From NCBI GenBank assembly GCA_030038195.1, contig JASHPJ010000004.1:1-52141 (forward strand): a stretch of DNA of 52,141 nucleotides, written 5' to 3'. Position numbers and translations under genes: made by a program. Positions 1-7,534 of this stretch are shown piece by piece. The notes below the pieces were generated by a model. The model made no database searches. It had not been told where the DNA came from and worked only from the letters and a program-made list of their open reading frames with translations. The stretch is from Acidobacteriaceae bacterium (GTDB taxonomy: Bacteria > Acidobacteriota > Terriglobia > Terriglobales > Acidobacteriaceae). Positions within the stretch are counted from its first letter, which is position 1. Each line of letters opens with the position of its first letter.

Positions 1-1
1 G

Positions 2-1165
2 AATGCCTCCATTGCCTTCGTCCATCTCGAGCGCCGCTTCGATCCCTTCTTCCGCCCGCTGTTTGACGCGCTCTTTCGCAGCCTGCTGACCGGCGCAACC
101 ACGGGTCTCATCAACCTGGGCCGCACGCGCGACAACACGAAGATTGCTGAAGAACGCCCCGAACCCGATGAAGAGCAATATCTCGATGACATCATCACGA
201 CCATGGGCAGACAGATGGAGGGCCTGTGGAAGCGCGGCGACTACCAGCGCGGGGGCAACACCAAAACCCACGGCATCGTGCGCGGCGAGTTCATCGTCCG
301 CGATGATCTGCCCGCAAACATGCGCCGCGGCATCTATGCCACGCCACGCAGTTATCCCGCCTGGGTGCGCTTCTCGGGGCCCGGCCCTTACATCACCGCG
401 GACATCGACGACGTCGGCTTCATGAGCATCAGCATCAAGCTGATGGACGTGCCGGGGCCGAAGTTGATGGACGACGAGAAATTCACGCTGGACATGTTCG
501 GCGTCTCCACGCCGACCTTCGTCACCGCCGACACGAAGTCGAATGCCGACCTGCAGTACTGGAGCCTCAAGAACGCATCGATCTTTCACTTTCTCAAATT
601 CAGGAACCACCACGTGCTTGACCTGGTCATGCAATCCTTGTGGATCAAGACGCAGTCGAGCCCACTGGAAAGCCAGTTCTTCAGTTGCGTTCCCTACCTG
701 CTGGGCGAAGGCCAGGCCATGCAGTATTGCGTGCGGTCACGGCTCAAGACGCGAACCCCGGTGCCGCGTCTGCCGCTTCGCCCGCCCGACAACTATTTGC
801 GCGATGCGATGGTCGCTACGCTGGCCGGGCAGGATGTGGAGTTCGACATCCTGCTGCAATTGCAGACCGATCCATTCCTGATGCCGATTGAAAATAACGC
901 AGTCTACTGGCCGCCGCGGCGGTCGCCGCGCATTCCCGCGGCTATCCTGCGTATTCCGAAACAAAAATTCGATTCCCCCGCGCAGCTCGGCTTCGCCAAG
1001 GTGCTTTCCTACAACCCGTGGCACACGATCGCCCAGCATCGCCCACTGGGCAACCAGAGCCGCGCACGATTGCGCATGTATAAGACACTCTCAACCCTGC
1101 GCCAGTCAATGAACGGCGTGCAGCACTACGAGCCGAACGGCAGTGAGACGTTTCCCGACTCCTGA
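2..1165 (+). CDS. Catalase-family (heme peroxidase-like) protein, 5' partial
   Basis: The reading frame is open from the window edge to a TGA at 1163-1165, so the true start lies outside; the first internal ATG is at 203. The visible 387 residues resemble the short catalase-like family rather than classical catalase. A 'THGIVRGEF' segment carries the likely distal histidine, 'YPAWVRFSG' follows, and the C-terminus has 'NPWHTIAQHRPLGNQSRAR', a typical late motif of this family. Known members bind heme and are thought to degrade peroxide or act as peroxidases; the reaction here is inferred. No signal peptide can be judged because the start is missing. The gene converges on the GH127-like gene with about 60 bases between them and shows no clear link to the carbohydrate genes. 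Confidence 0.8.
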   Translation, partial: NASIAFVHLERRFDPFFRPLFDALFRSLLTGATTGLINLGRTRDNTKIAEERPEPDEEQYLDDIITTMGRQMEGLWKRGDYQRGGNTKTHGIVRGEFIVRDDLPANMRRGIYATPRSYPAWVRFSGPGPYITADIDDVGFMSISIKLMDVPGPKLMDDEKFTLDMFGVSTPTFVTADTKSNADLQYWSLKNASIFHFLKFRNHHVLDLVMQSLWIKTQSSPLESQFFSCVPYLLGEGQAMQYCVRSRLKTRTPVPRLPLRPPDNYLRDAMVATLAGQDVEFDILLQLQTDPFLMPIENNAVYWPPRRSPRIPAAILRIPKQKFDSPAQLGFAKVLSYNPWHTIAQHRPLGNQSRARLRMYKTLSTLRQSMNGVQHYEPNGSETFPDS

Positions 1166-1226
1166 GGGAAAAGCCCCGATATGATCCGATGCCGTAATTC
1201 GATTCGATGCGCATCGTTGTGACCAA

Positions 1227-3329
1227 TCATCCTTGGCTTTTCGCCTGCGGAAACGCGGTGATGCGCAGCTTGGCTGCCGCATAGGGGATAAGCGTGATGG
1301 TTTCTTCAGGGTGATCGCTCATGACCGGGCTTTGCGGCGGAGGATTCGCGGCACCGTCTTCAGGCTGCCACTCATCAAGCCTGCGCGCCTTCACGCTGAG
1401 ACGAACCGGCGTGGAGCTGCGCGCGAACGGTCGCTCGCCCCATGCCTTTTCTTCCACGGCAATGCTCTCCGCAGCCGCATCCGGATCGACGTTGAGCGCG
1501 TAATTCCACTGATCGGTGGGAAAGACCTGCCAGTCGGCCGTCATGCCGCGATCGCGCAGCTTCACCCAGCTCTCGCCGATGCCATACGAAAAGACAAGCG
1601 GGCCGCGTTCCACGGCAACCGAGTCGTGGAACCAGCGCGAGACGCGCGGCTGCAACGGAAAGACGATCTCGACGCGGTCGCCGGAGTTCCAGGCCCGATC
1701 GACGGTTGCAAATGCTCCTGGGGCGGGCGAAGGCATTCGCCTGCCATTGACTTCGACGGTCGCGCCGGCGGCCCATGCCGGAATGCGAAGCTGCAGCGGA
1801 AAGCGCAAAGGCGACGCGGGATGGACAGTGAGCCGCACCGTGCCGAGGAAGGGATAGTTCGTCTCTTCGACGAGATGCACTGCCGTGCCGCGCACAACGG
1901 TTCGTACTTCGCAAGGCGCGTAGGCGGCTGCGGCCAGGCCTTCGTCCTGCTCGCCGGCGCCGGAACGCATGAACAGGCTGGCAGTGAACTTCGGCCATCC
2001 CTGGTGGTAGTTGGCCGTGCAACAGCCGAAGTTCGGCTCGAGGCCATAGAGGTTGGATTCGGGTCCATCCGTGCCCCAGGGCCGCTGATGCAGGCTGCAC
2101 TCCACCTGGTTGGACTCCTGGTTATATTGATGCGCCCACATATCGTCGGTGAAGGTTCCGGGGAGGGCGTTGAAGGCAAGGCGCTCAAGCTTGTCGCCGA
2201 GGGACGGCTCGCCGGAGATGGCGAGCGACTGCTCGAGTGAAAACATGTATTCGACAACCGTGCAAAGCTCGGAACCCTGCGACGGATTGAGTCCGGCCAG
2301 ATGCTCGTCGCACGAAAACATGCCGCTGGGCAGGCCATGGTACTTGTCAAGCTCGGCAATCATGCGCAGCGCAGCGGCGCGGTCCACGGGCGATCCTGAA
2401 ACCTGCGACCATACCGGCCCCGTCTTCACCGCCTGACCGTTGTTGACGCCGTGCGTAGCCAGCGATAGGTCGTTGAGGCCGTTGCCCGCATTGAGCTTGA
2501 GGTAGTCCGCGGTAATCCGGCGCGTGTACTGGAAATTCGCGTACTGTGCCATCCAGTCGTATCCCTGCCTGTGCAGCAGCCGCGCAAGATCGAGCAGATA
2601 GGGTGAACCCGTGCGGTTGTAGAGCCAGATCACGCTCAGCACTTCATCCTGCCAGCGGAACTTGCCCCAGTCGCGCAGCGGACGCCGCGGCAGCTCGGAC
2701 AACTGGAACTGGAGATATCGCTCCATGACCGGGATCACGCGCCCGTCGCCGGTGAACTCCTGATACTGGGCAAGAGCCTTGAGCATGATGATGCGCGGCC
2801 ACCAGTCGTTGTTGGATGCCGGCCCGATCATGCCGCTGGGTGCCTGGTGCTCCAGCGTCCAATCGACGAACCGTTGCGCCTTGGCCTTGAGCGCCGGGTC
2901 ATCGAGAAGCCATGCCAGCGGCACAAGGCCATCGAGAAAGTAAGGGCCGCGCTCCCACGACTCGCCCGTGCCGCCAAGCCAGCCGCTGTTGGGGCCCACG
3001 TCCGCCCAGGTTTCGTCCAGATGGCCGCTCAGGCCGCTGGCCTGGATGCGCAACTGCTCTTTCAGCCAGCCTGCCGGCTGAATGGACCCCATGGGCAGGA
3101 GATAAAACGTGCTCGCCGCCAGCGGCGCGCGATTCCTCACGATCGTTGGATTCGATGCGGCAGAAACGGTGGCGCCCGAGGCGAGCAAAAAATGGCTCGC
3201 AGGCAAGGCGGTTGCCAGCCCGAGCAGCCCAAGAAATTCACGGCGCGTAGATAAGGGTTCCCTCGAATGTGACAACTGTGGCTCCAGCACCAACCTTTCG
3301 ATAGTATCGGAACGCGGAGGAGCGCGCAT
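1227..3329 (-). CDS. Tat-exported GH127-like (DUF1680) beta-L-arabinofuranosidase-type hydrolase
   Basis: This 700-residue protein matches the DUF1680/GH127 architecture: an alpha/alpha-barrel followed by beta-sandwich domains. Residues corresponding to the zinc site of the family are visible: Glu354 and Cys356 in 'GSELCTVVEY' and the Cys436-Cys437 pair in 'FGCCTANYHQGWPKF'. In characterised GH127 the first Cys of that pair is the nucleophile; Glu342 is a possible acid/base. A twin-arginine signal 'STRREFLGLLG' starts near residue 27, so export is expected. The N-terminus before it is long; a TTG at 3275, preceded by GGAG, is a possible alternative start. The gene begins 41 bases after the response regulator on the same strand, so it is probably the last gene of the binding-protein/kinase operon. 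Related DUF1680 families have other specificities, so the substrate is inferred only. Confidence 0.85.
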   Translation of the reverse strand: MRAPPRSDTIERLVLEPQLSHSREPLSTRREFLGLLGLATALPASHFLLASGATVSAASNPTIVRNRAPLAASTFYLLPMGSIQPAGWLKEQLRIQASGLSGHLDETWADVGPNSGWLGGTGESWERGPYFLDGLVPLAWLLDDPALKAKAQRFVDWTLEHQAPSGMIGPASNNDWWPRIIMLKALAQYQEFTGDGRVIPVMERYLQFQLSELPRRPLRDWGKFRWQDEVLSVIWLYNRTGSPYLLDLARLLHRQGYDWMAQYANFQYTRRITADYLKLNAGNGLNDLSLATHGVNNGQAVKTGPVWSQVSGSPVDRAAALRMIAELDKYHGLPSGMFSCDEHLAGLNPSQGSELCTVVEYMFSLEQSLAISGEPSLGDKLERLAFNALPGTFTDDMWAHQYNQESNQVECSLHQRPWGTDGPESNLYGLEPNFGCCTANYHQGWPKFTASLFMRSGAGEQDEGLAAAAYAPCEVRTVVRGTAVHLVEETNYPFLGTVRLTVHPASPLRFPLQLRIPAWAAGATVEVNGRRMPSPAPGAFATVDRAWNSGDRVEIVFPLQPRVSRWFHDSVAVERGPLVFSYGIGESWVKLRDRGMTADWQVFPTDQWNYALNVDPDAAAESIAVEEKAWGERPFARSSTPVRLSVKARRLDEWQPEDGAANPPPQSPVMSDHPEETITLIPYAAAKLRITAFPQAKSQG

Positions 3330-3370
3330 GGTCCAGATGGTCTACCCGGCCCCACGGCCGGCATTTGTCT

Positions 3371-4012
3371 TCAATTACGAGCTTCGATAATCCCGCGGAG
3401 AATTGCAGTGGTTGCAGCTTCTGTCCGGTCTGAGACTTCGAGCTTTTCGATAATGCTGTTTACGTGGTTGCGGACGGTGTTGCCGCTGATGTCGAGCGCG
3501 CTACCAATCTCTTTATTGGTAAGGCCGCGAGCCAGCATGTGCAGAACCTCGAGTTCGCGGGCCGTCAGGTCGGTGCGCATCATGCGCTCGGCGAGCCGCG
3601 CCGCAATGTCGCGTGGAAAATACCGCTTGCCGCTGTGCACCGCGCGGATAGCCTCAATCATGTCGGACTGGTGCGCGTCCTTGAGCAGATAACCCTGCGC
3701 GCCGGCTTGCACGGCGCGGTAGATGTCTTCATCCGTCTCGAAGCTGGTGAGGATGATGGCGCGGATGTTGATTTTTTCGCGGCGCAGAGCGTGCAGCGTG
3801 TCGATGCCGTTCATGCCGGGCATGCGCAGGTCCAGCAGCAACAGGTCAGCGGCGATGGTGCGCAGCAGCTCCAGCGCCTCTTCGCCGCTCGCGGCAGAGC
3901 CGACAACTTCCATCCCTTCCTGTGTGCCAAGCATGCTGGCCAGACCGGCTACCACCACAGGGTGATCATCCACGATAAGAATGCGAATCGGCGTGTCTCG
4001 CTGGTCGGACAT
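3371..4012 (-). CDS. NarL/FixJ-type response regulator
   Basis: A 213-residue two-component regulator. The receiver domain (about residues 8-125) has the acidic pair Asp15-Asp16 in 'ILIVDDHP', phosphoacceptor Asp61 in 'LLLDLRMPG' and a conserved Lys in 'GYLLKDA'. A LuxR-type helix-turn-helix follows ('LTARELEVLHMLARG...NKEIGSALDISGNTVRNHV'-like pattern, about residues 148-205). The frame is open further upstream, but ATG at 4012 begins directly before the receiver fold and is preceded by GGAG. It overlaps the 3' end of the histidine kinase by 47 bases, indicating co-expression and partnership. Its likely targets are this operon and the divergent receptor at 7535; the palindrome at 7320-7339 is a candidate binding site. 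Confidence 0.93.
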   Translation of the reverse strand: MSDQRDTPIRILIVDDHPVVVAGLASMLGTQEGMEVVGSAASGEEALELLRTIAADLLLLDLRMPGMNGIDTLHALRREKINIRAIILTSFETDEDIYRAVQAGAQGYLLKDAHQSDMIEAIRAVHSGKRYFPRDIAARLAERMMRTDLTARELEVLHMLARGLTNKEIGSALDISGNTVRNHVNSIIEKLEVSDRTEAATTAILRGIIEARN

Positions 4013-6149
4013 TGATCCAATGCTCCAAGAAATATTCCCAAAACCGCCGGAGTACGGAGGCCAGGGTCGCACGCGGCGGCAGTGGCGCATTTACGCTCAC
4101 CAGTGTTCCTGCGCCGGGCTTGCTGCGAAGTTGCATCGTGGCGACGATGCTCTGCGCGCGCCTGCGCATGCCGCGAATGCCAAACCCGAGCAGCCCGCTG
4201 CTCCGCACAAAGCCTTTTCCATTGTCTTCGATTTCGAGGCAGATCGAATTTGCATGATAGATGAGCCGGACTGTAAGAAGCGTGGGGTCAGCGTGGCGCA
4301 CCGCGTTGGCGATTGCTTCCTGCCCGATGCGGTAAAGAGTGTCGGCAAGCCGCAGCGGCAGCGGACGCTGGTCACCGCGGCGCTCGGTGACGACCTGGAC
4401 GGGGCTGCCCTCAACCATCGACCGGGCGCAAAGCCCGAGGGCCGCAAGCACGTCTTCCGTCTCCAGGTGCTCTCTGCGCAAGGTAGCAATGCTGCGCCGC
4501 GCCTCCTGATGGCTGTGGCGCACCAGCTCGCTGGCCAGCTCCAGTTGCTGATGCAGGGCGGTCTGCTCCTGGGGCACGCCATTCCGGATGGCCTGCAGTT
4601 GAAAGCCGATTCCGGCGAAGCTCTGCGCGAGCGTGTCGTGCATCTCATGAGCCAGGCGTCCGCGCTCGTCCAGAATGGCGCGAAGCCGCCAGTTTTCCAC
4701 ACGGTGATACAGCACCACGCCGGCAAGCGCGAGCAGCAGACCAGTGATGACGATAGCGATCACATGACCGGCGCTCCACCATGGCGGGCCGGCGATGACG
4801 TCAAGATCTTCATTGGAGCGCAGAAGCAGCACGAACGGCGTGAGATTGTGCGTAAATGCCGGATCAACGACGCAGATGCCGCGCAGGCGCAGCGTGCTGT
4901 TGAGCTTGAGCTTGCCGAAAAGATAGTCGCTGCGCCCTGGGTTGAGGATAGCGCGGAATGACTGCGGGCCTTCATCGAGATCGAGAATCAGCGTGTTGCC
5001 GGGACCATGCTCCTTGCCCGCCAGGCGGCCATGCACCTCAATGAACGTTGCATCGTATTTGCCGGTGGAGGCCTGCGACGCAGTAACCGAGAGCGGCGGC
5101 ATGGGCGTGCGCTCCCACAGCACCTGCACCGTTGCATGTTCAAGCGTGGAGCTGAAATCGCCGGGATGCACCTCGCCCGTGACCTCCACTTCATCGCCGA
5201 CCTTCAGCAGCGGAGCCCTGGGCTGCGGGATGTAAACACCGCCTGTCGAGTCCTGTACGAACAGCACAGGCGCAGTAAGCACCACTACGCCGCGCACAGT
5301 CGCCGTAGTGGGCTTGGTAAAAGACGCCAGGCGCAGGCTTGCGATGCTCTGGGTATCAGTGCTGGAGCGAGCCTCTGCCTGCTGCTGCAGGCGCGACTCG
5401 ATCGAGGCGAAATCCTGCGAGAGTACGTCGGACGAGACCGGCTCACCGCGGCTCGCGCTGCTGTTGAGCATGGCCAGCAGGTCCTGGTGCGTGGCTGGAC
5501 GCACTTCGACGTTGCGCCAGATGCCGCCTGAGGAGTAAGAGCGAAGTCCAACCCTGCCTGATTGGATACAGTCCGAATCTGTAATGCCAAGGGTGGTGGC
5601 CTGGGCTTGCGACGCCGGAGTCACTGCCGTGACGATCTGGCAGCCGTACGCCAGCAGTTTCAGGTGATACCAGCGAAAAGGACGAATGCCCGCGGGATCA
5701 GACACTTTTTTCACGGCTTCAGTCCAGCCATGCTCCGCGCGGCCCAGCACGAGCGAGTTGTCGAGGGTGCGTACTCCGGCGTAGTAGCCCGTATAGGAGT
5801 TCACGCCCTCTTCTTCATCGCCTGAGCGGATGACCAGGCCAGCGTCACCGCTGATGCCGAGCAGGTAGACGTCGGCTTCAATCGAATAATTGCGCCAGTA
5901 TAGCGAGCCGGTGAGCAGCTTTGCGCCGCGCTCGTCGGATTCGTTGCGCATCATGCCGTCAACCAGCTCCCAGGTCCCGCCCAGCGCCTTCCATTCGTCG
6001 GCGTTGCCCCTGGCGAACGAGTCGTGATAAGGCAGGCCGCGCCGCGGGTTCTGCAGCCACGCGCGAAGGCCCGCAAACCCGAGCGCCAGCAGCAGACACA
6101 CGAGCAGGCTCGCAAGCAGCCGCCGGCGAAGCATGGATGCATGTTTCAT
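3966..6149 (-). CDS. Membrane histidine kinase with a two-part periplasmic sensor
   Basis: A 727-residue kinase. A first membrane segment spans about residues 8-28. The periplasmic part contains a concanavalin/DUF1080-like beta-sandwich (about 40-217, starting 'YHDSFARGNADEWKALGGTW'), then an OB-fold-like stretch (about 275-450, 'ATVRGVVV...VLFVQDSTGGVYI'). A second membrane helix at about 460-481 leads to a HisKA_3 domain with His504 in 'LAHEMHDTLAQSF', and an HATPase domain with N-box 'QEAIANAVRHA' and G-box 'LLGFGIRGM'. The ATG at 6149 has GGAG upstream and overlaps the stop of the binding-protein gene as ATGA, so translation is coupled; the longer frame to 6350 lies inside that gene and is rejected. 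The sensor folds suggest a glycan or sugar signal, possibly delivered by the binding protein; this is inference. Confidence 0.92.
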   Translation of the reverse strand: MKHASMLRRRLLASLLVCLLLALGFAGLRAWLQNPRRGLPYHDSFARGNADEWKALGGTWELVDGMMRNESDERGAKLLTGSLYWRNYSIEADVYLLGISGDAGLVIRSGDEEEGVNSYTGYYAGVRTLDNSLVLGRAEHGWTEAVKKVSDPAGIRPFRWYHLKLLAYGCQIVTAVTPASQAQATTLGITDSDCIQSGRVGLRSYSSGGIWRNVEVRPATHQDLLAMLNSSASRGEPVSSDVLSQDFASIESRLQQQAEARSSTDTQSIASLRLASFTKPTTATVRGVVVLTAPVLFVQDSTGGVYIPQPRAPLLKVGDEVEVTGEVHPGDFSSTLEHATVQVLWERTPMPPLSVTASQASTGKYDATFIEVHGRLAGKEHGPGNTLILDLDEGPQSFRAILNPGRSDYLFGKLKLNSTLRLRGICVVDPAFTHNLTPFVLLLRSNEDLDVIAGPPWWSAGHVIAIVITGLLLALAGVVLYHRVENWRLRAILDERGRLAHEMHDTLAQSFAGIGFQLQAIRNGVPQEQTALHQQLELASELVRHSHQEARRSIATLRREHLETEDVLAALGLCARSMVEGSPVQVVTERRGDQRPLPLRLADTLYRIGQEAIANAVRHADPTLLTVRLIYHANSICLEIEDNGKGFVRSSGLLGFGIRGMRRRAQSIVATMQLRSKPGAGTLVSVNAPLPPRATLASVLRRFWEYFLEHWINVRPARHADSHSYRG

Positions 6150-7171
6150 TCGATTGAGCTCCAGTGAGTATGACCAAGAGTCCAGTCCTGCGCAAGCATG
6201 TCGCGTATCTGCGGGGAGTTGATGTTGGCCGCCGTGATCACTTGGGGAGGAATGCGGACGAGCACCGGAGCCGATTGGCCATGCCGCCTGGCCAGGATCA
6301 GTTCTATCGCCTTTTGACCCATGGCTCGCGTGTCGCTCTGAATGACGCAATCGAGCTGCGGATTGCGCTCGAAGGAGGGTAAGCCGGCCACATCGAATCC
6401 AATCACCTTGATCCTGCGCAAGGCGGGAGACGTGGCCAGAGCCGATAAAGTGCCGTCGACCGAGGACGACATGAGCGCCACCACTGCATCCAGATCAGGA
6501 TGCGCGCGCAGGATATCTTCGGCCGCTTCCTGTTCATGTGGCACGTTGAACGACCCCATGCGTCTGGCAGCGACATGGATCTGAGGAGCGTTCTGCGACA
6601 GGAACTCTTCGAGCGCCCGGTCGCGAATCATGGTTCCTGTCACATCAGGATCGATGCCCAGCACGGCGATCGTTCCGCGGCCGTGCAGGAGCTCTTCGAC
6701 GCGCTGCGCAGCCAACTGCCCGCCCCGGCGGTCATCGTTGAGGATGTAGGAAAGATTGCCACCGGCAGGAATCGGCAGCGGCGAGCTGATGATCACGGTA
6801 GGAATTCCGCGCGCGAGCACGCGGCGCACCGGGCTGATCAGCGACAATGCCTGGTCCGGCGCCAGGACCAGCCCCTGGTAGTTGCCGTTGGCCACGCGAT
6901 CAACCAGCGCAATCTGCGCTTCGGAGTCGTCCTCGCGCGTGGGAGCGTTCCAGTAGATCGATGCGCCCGTGTGGTCGGCGGCGCTCTCTGCGCCCACGTG
7001 TGCCGCCTCCCAGATCATGTTGCCTTCCGTCTGCGGAATTACGGCGATGGTAACCCTGGCACGGGAGCCGCACGACGCGGCGCAAAGCGCCAGCGCGATA
7101 GACAGGCAAGCCTTGAGAATGCGCGACCCGCGCGGCGCGCACTGAGGTCCGCGTTGGCCGAGTTGATTCAT
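6146..7171 (-). CDS. Periplasmic sugar-binding-type lipoprotein (Peripla_BP_4), probable co-sensor
   Basis: A 341-residue protein of the ribose-binding/LacI-like type I periplasmic binding fold. The N-terminus has a lipoprotein signal ending 'LCAASC', with Cys34 as the probable lipidation site. The mature part shows the family pattern: 'VTIAVIPQTEGNMIWEAAHVG' at the start, 'NGNYQGLVLAPDQA', 'YILNDDRRGGQLAAQRV', and 'DAVVALMSSSVDGTLSAL'. No ABC permease or ATPase gene is nearby. Instead its stop codon overlaps the start of the histidine kinase (ATGA), so it is best read as a ligand-binding partner of that kinase, comparable in logic to LuxP-LuxQ or ChvE-VirA. It is the first gene of the leftward operon and diverges from the receptor at 7535. 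The start at 7171 has no strong ribosome-binding site. Confidence 0.88.
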   Translation of the reverse strand: MNQLGQRGPQCAPRGSRILKACLSIALALCAASCGSRARVTIAVIPQTEGNMIWEAAHVGAESAADHTGASIYWNAPTREDDSEAQIALVDRVANGNYQGLVLAPDQALSLISPVRRVLARGIPTVIISSPLPIPAGGNLSYILNDDRRGGQLAAQRVEELLHGRGTIAVLGIDPDVTGTMIRDRALEEFLSQNAPQIHVAARRMGSFNVPHEQEAAEDILRAHPDLDAVVALMSSSVDGTLSALATSPALRRIKVIGFDVAGLPSFERNPQLDCVIQSDTRAMGQKAIELILARRHGQSAPVLVRIPPQVITAANINSPQIRDMLAQDWTLGHTHWSSIE

Positions 7172-7319
7172 CTTCGGGCAGGATGGAGTCTACGCCAGGC
7201 AATCGCGACGTAGCAAGCAGCCCGCTCCGGCCGCACAGGATCGGACCTTTGCGGAATCGCAGGCGACAGGAAGGCGCGCCGGCGACACGCCCCATCGAAT
7301 AGGCCACGCCAGCACAGCC

Positions 7320-7339
7320 AATAGTCCATATGAACTATT
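7320..7339. promoter_or_regulatory. 20-bp imperfect palindrome, candidate response-regulator site
   Basis: The arms AATAGT and ACTATT flank a central CATATG, with one base between each arm and the centre. Eighteen of twenty positions obey dyad symmetry. It lies midway between the divergent binding-protein/kinase operon and the TonB receptor, where a dimeric regulator such as the NarL-type protein of the operon would be expected to act. The match to that regulator is inferred from position only. Confidence 0.5.
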
Positions 7340-7414
7340 CATCCGTGGTCACTCCATCTCATGCGCAGATCATCCCTGGTGAGTACGCTCTGTGTGTTAA
7401 CGGAATGGGCGAAA

Positions 7415-7430
7415 CGATAAACGTTTTCAT
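7415..7430. promoter_or_regulatory. LacI-family-like operator core
   Basis: The sequence GATAAACGTTTTCATT contains the perfect 8-bp palindrome AAACGTTT, the core seen in many LacI/GalR operators. It lies about 105 bases before the receptor start. No LacI-type regulator is encoded in the window, so the assignment is tentative. Confidence 0.3.
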
Positions 7431-7534
7431 TGCCCGGCTGTACGATCTGCTCACTGCCAAGCATGTGCTGCCGGTATCTCCGGCGTGCTGTCTATCCGAT
7501 TCGTTTCAAACTGCAATTCGTGAGAGAGGCCACA

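Larger units (their letters stand above)
7172..7534. other. Divergent regulatory region between sensor operon and receptor
   Basis: This 363-base gap carries no credible gene. It holds two candidate operators listed separately, the palindrome at 7320-7339 and the LacI-type core at 7415-7430. The ribosome-binding site of the receptor (GAGAGG, just before 7535) lies at its right end. I could not place unambiguous -35/-10 pairs. Confidence 0.6.

Noticed and set aside
1205..1216. Perfect palindrome CGATGCGCATCG between the catalase-like and GH127-like genes
   Set aside because: It has no loop or T tract and lies between convergent genes, so neither terminator nor operator is supported.
6150..6350. 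N-terminal extension of the histidine kinase frame to 6350
   Set aside because: The extra 67 codons lie inside the binding-protein gene and have no homology; the coupled ATG at 6149 with GGAG explains the start.
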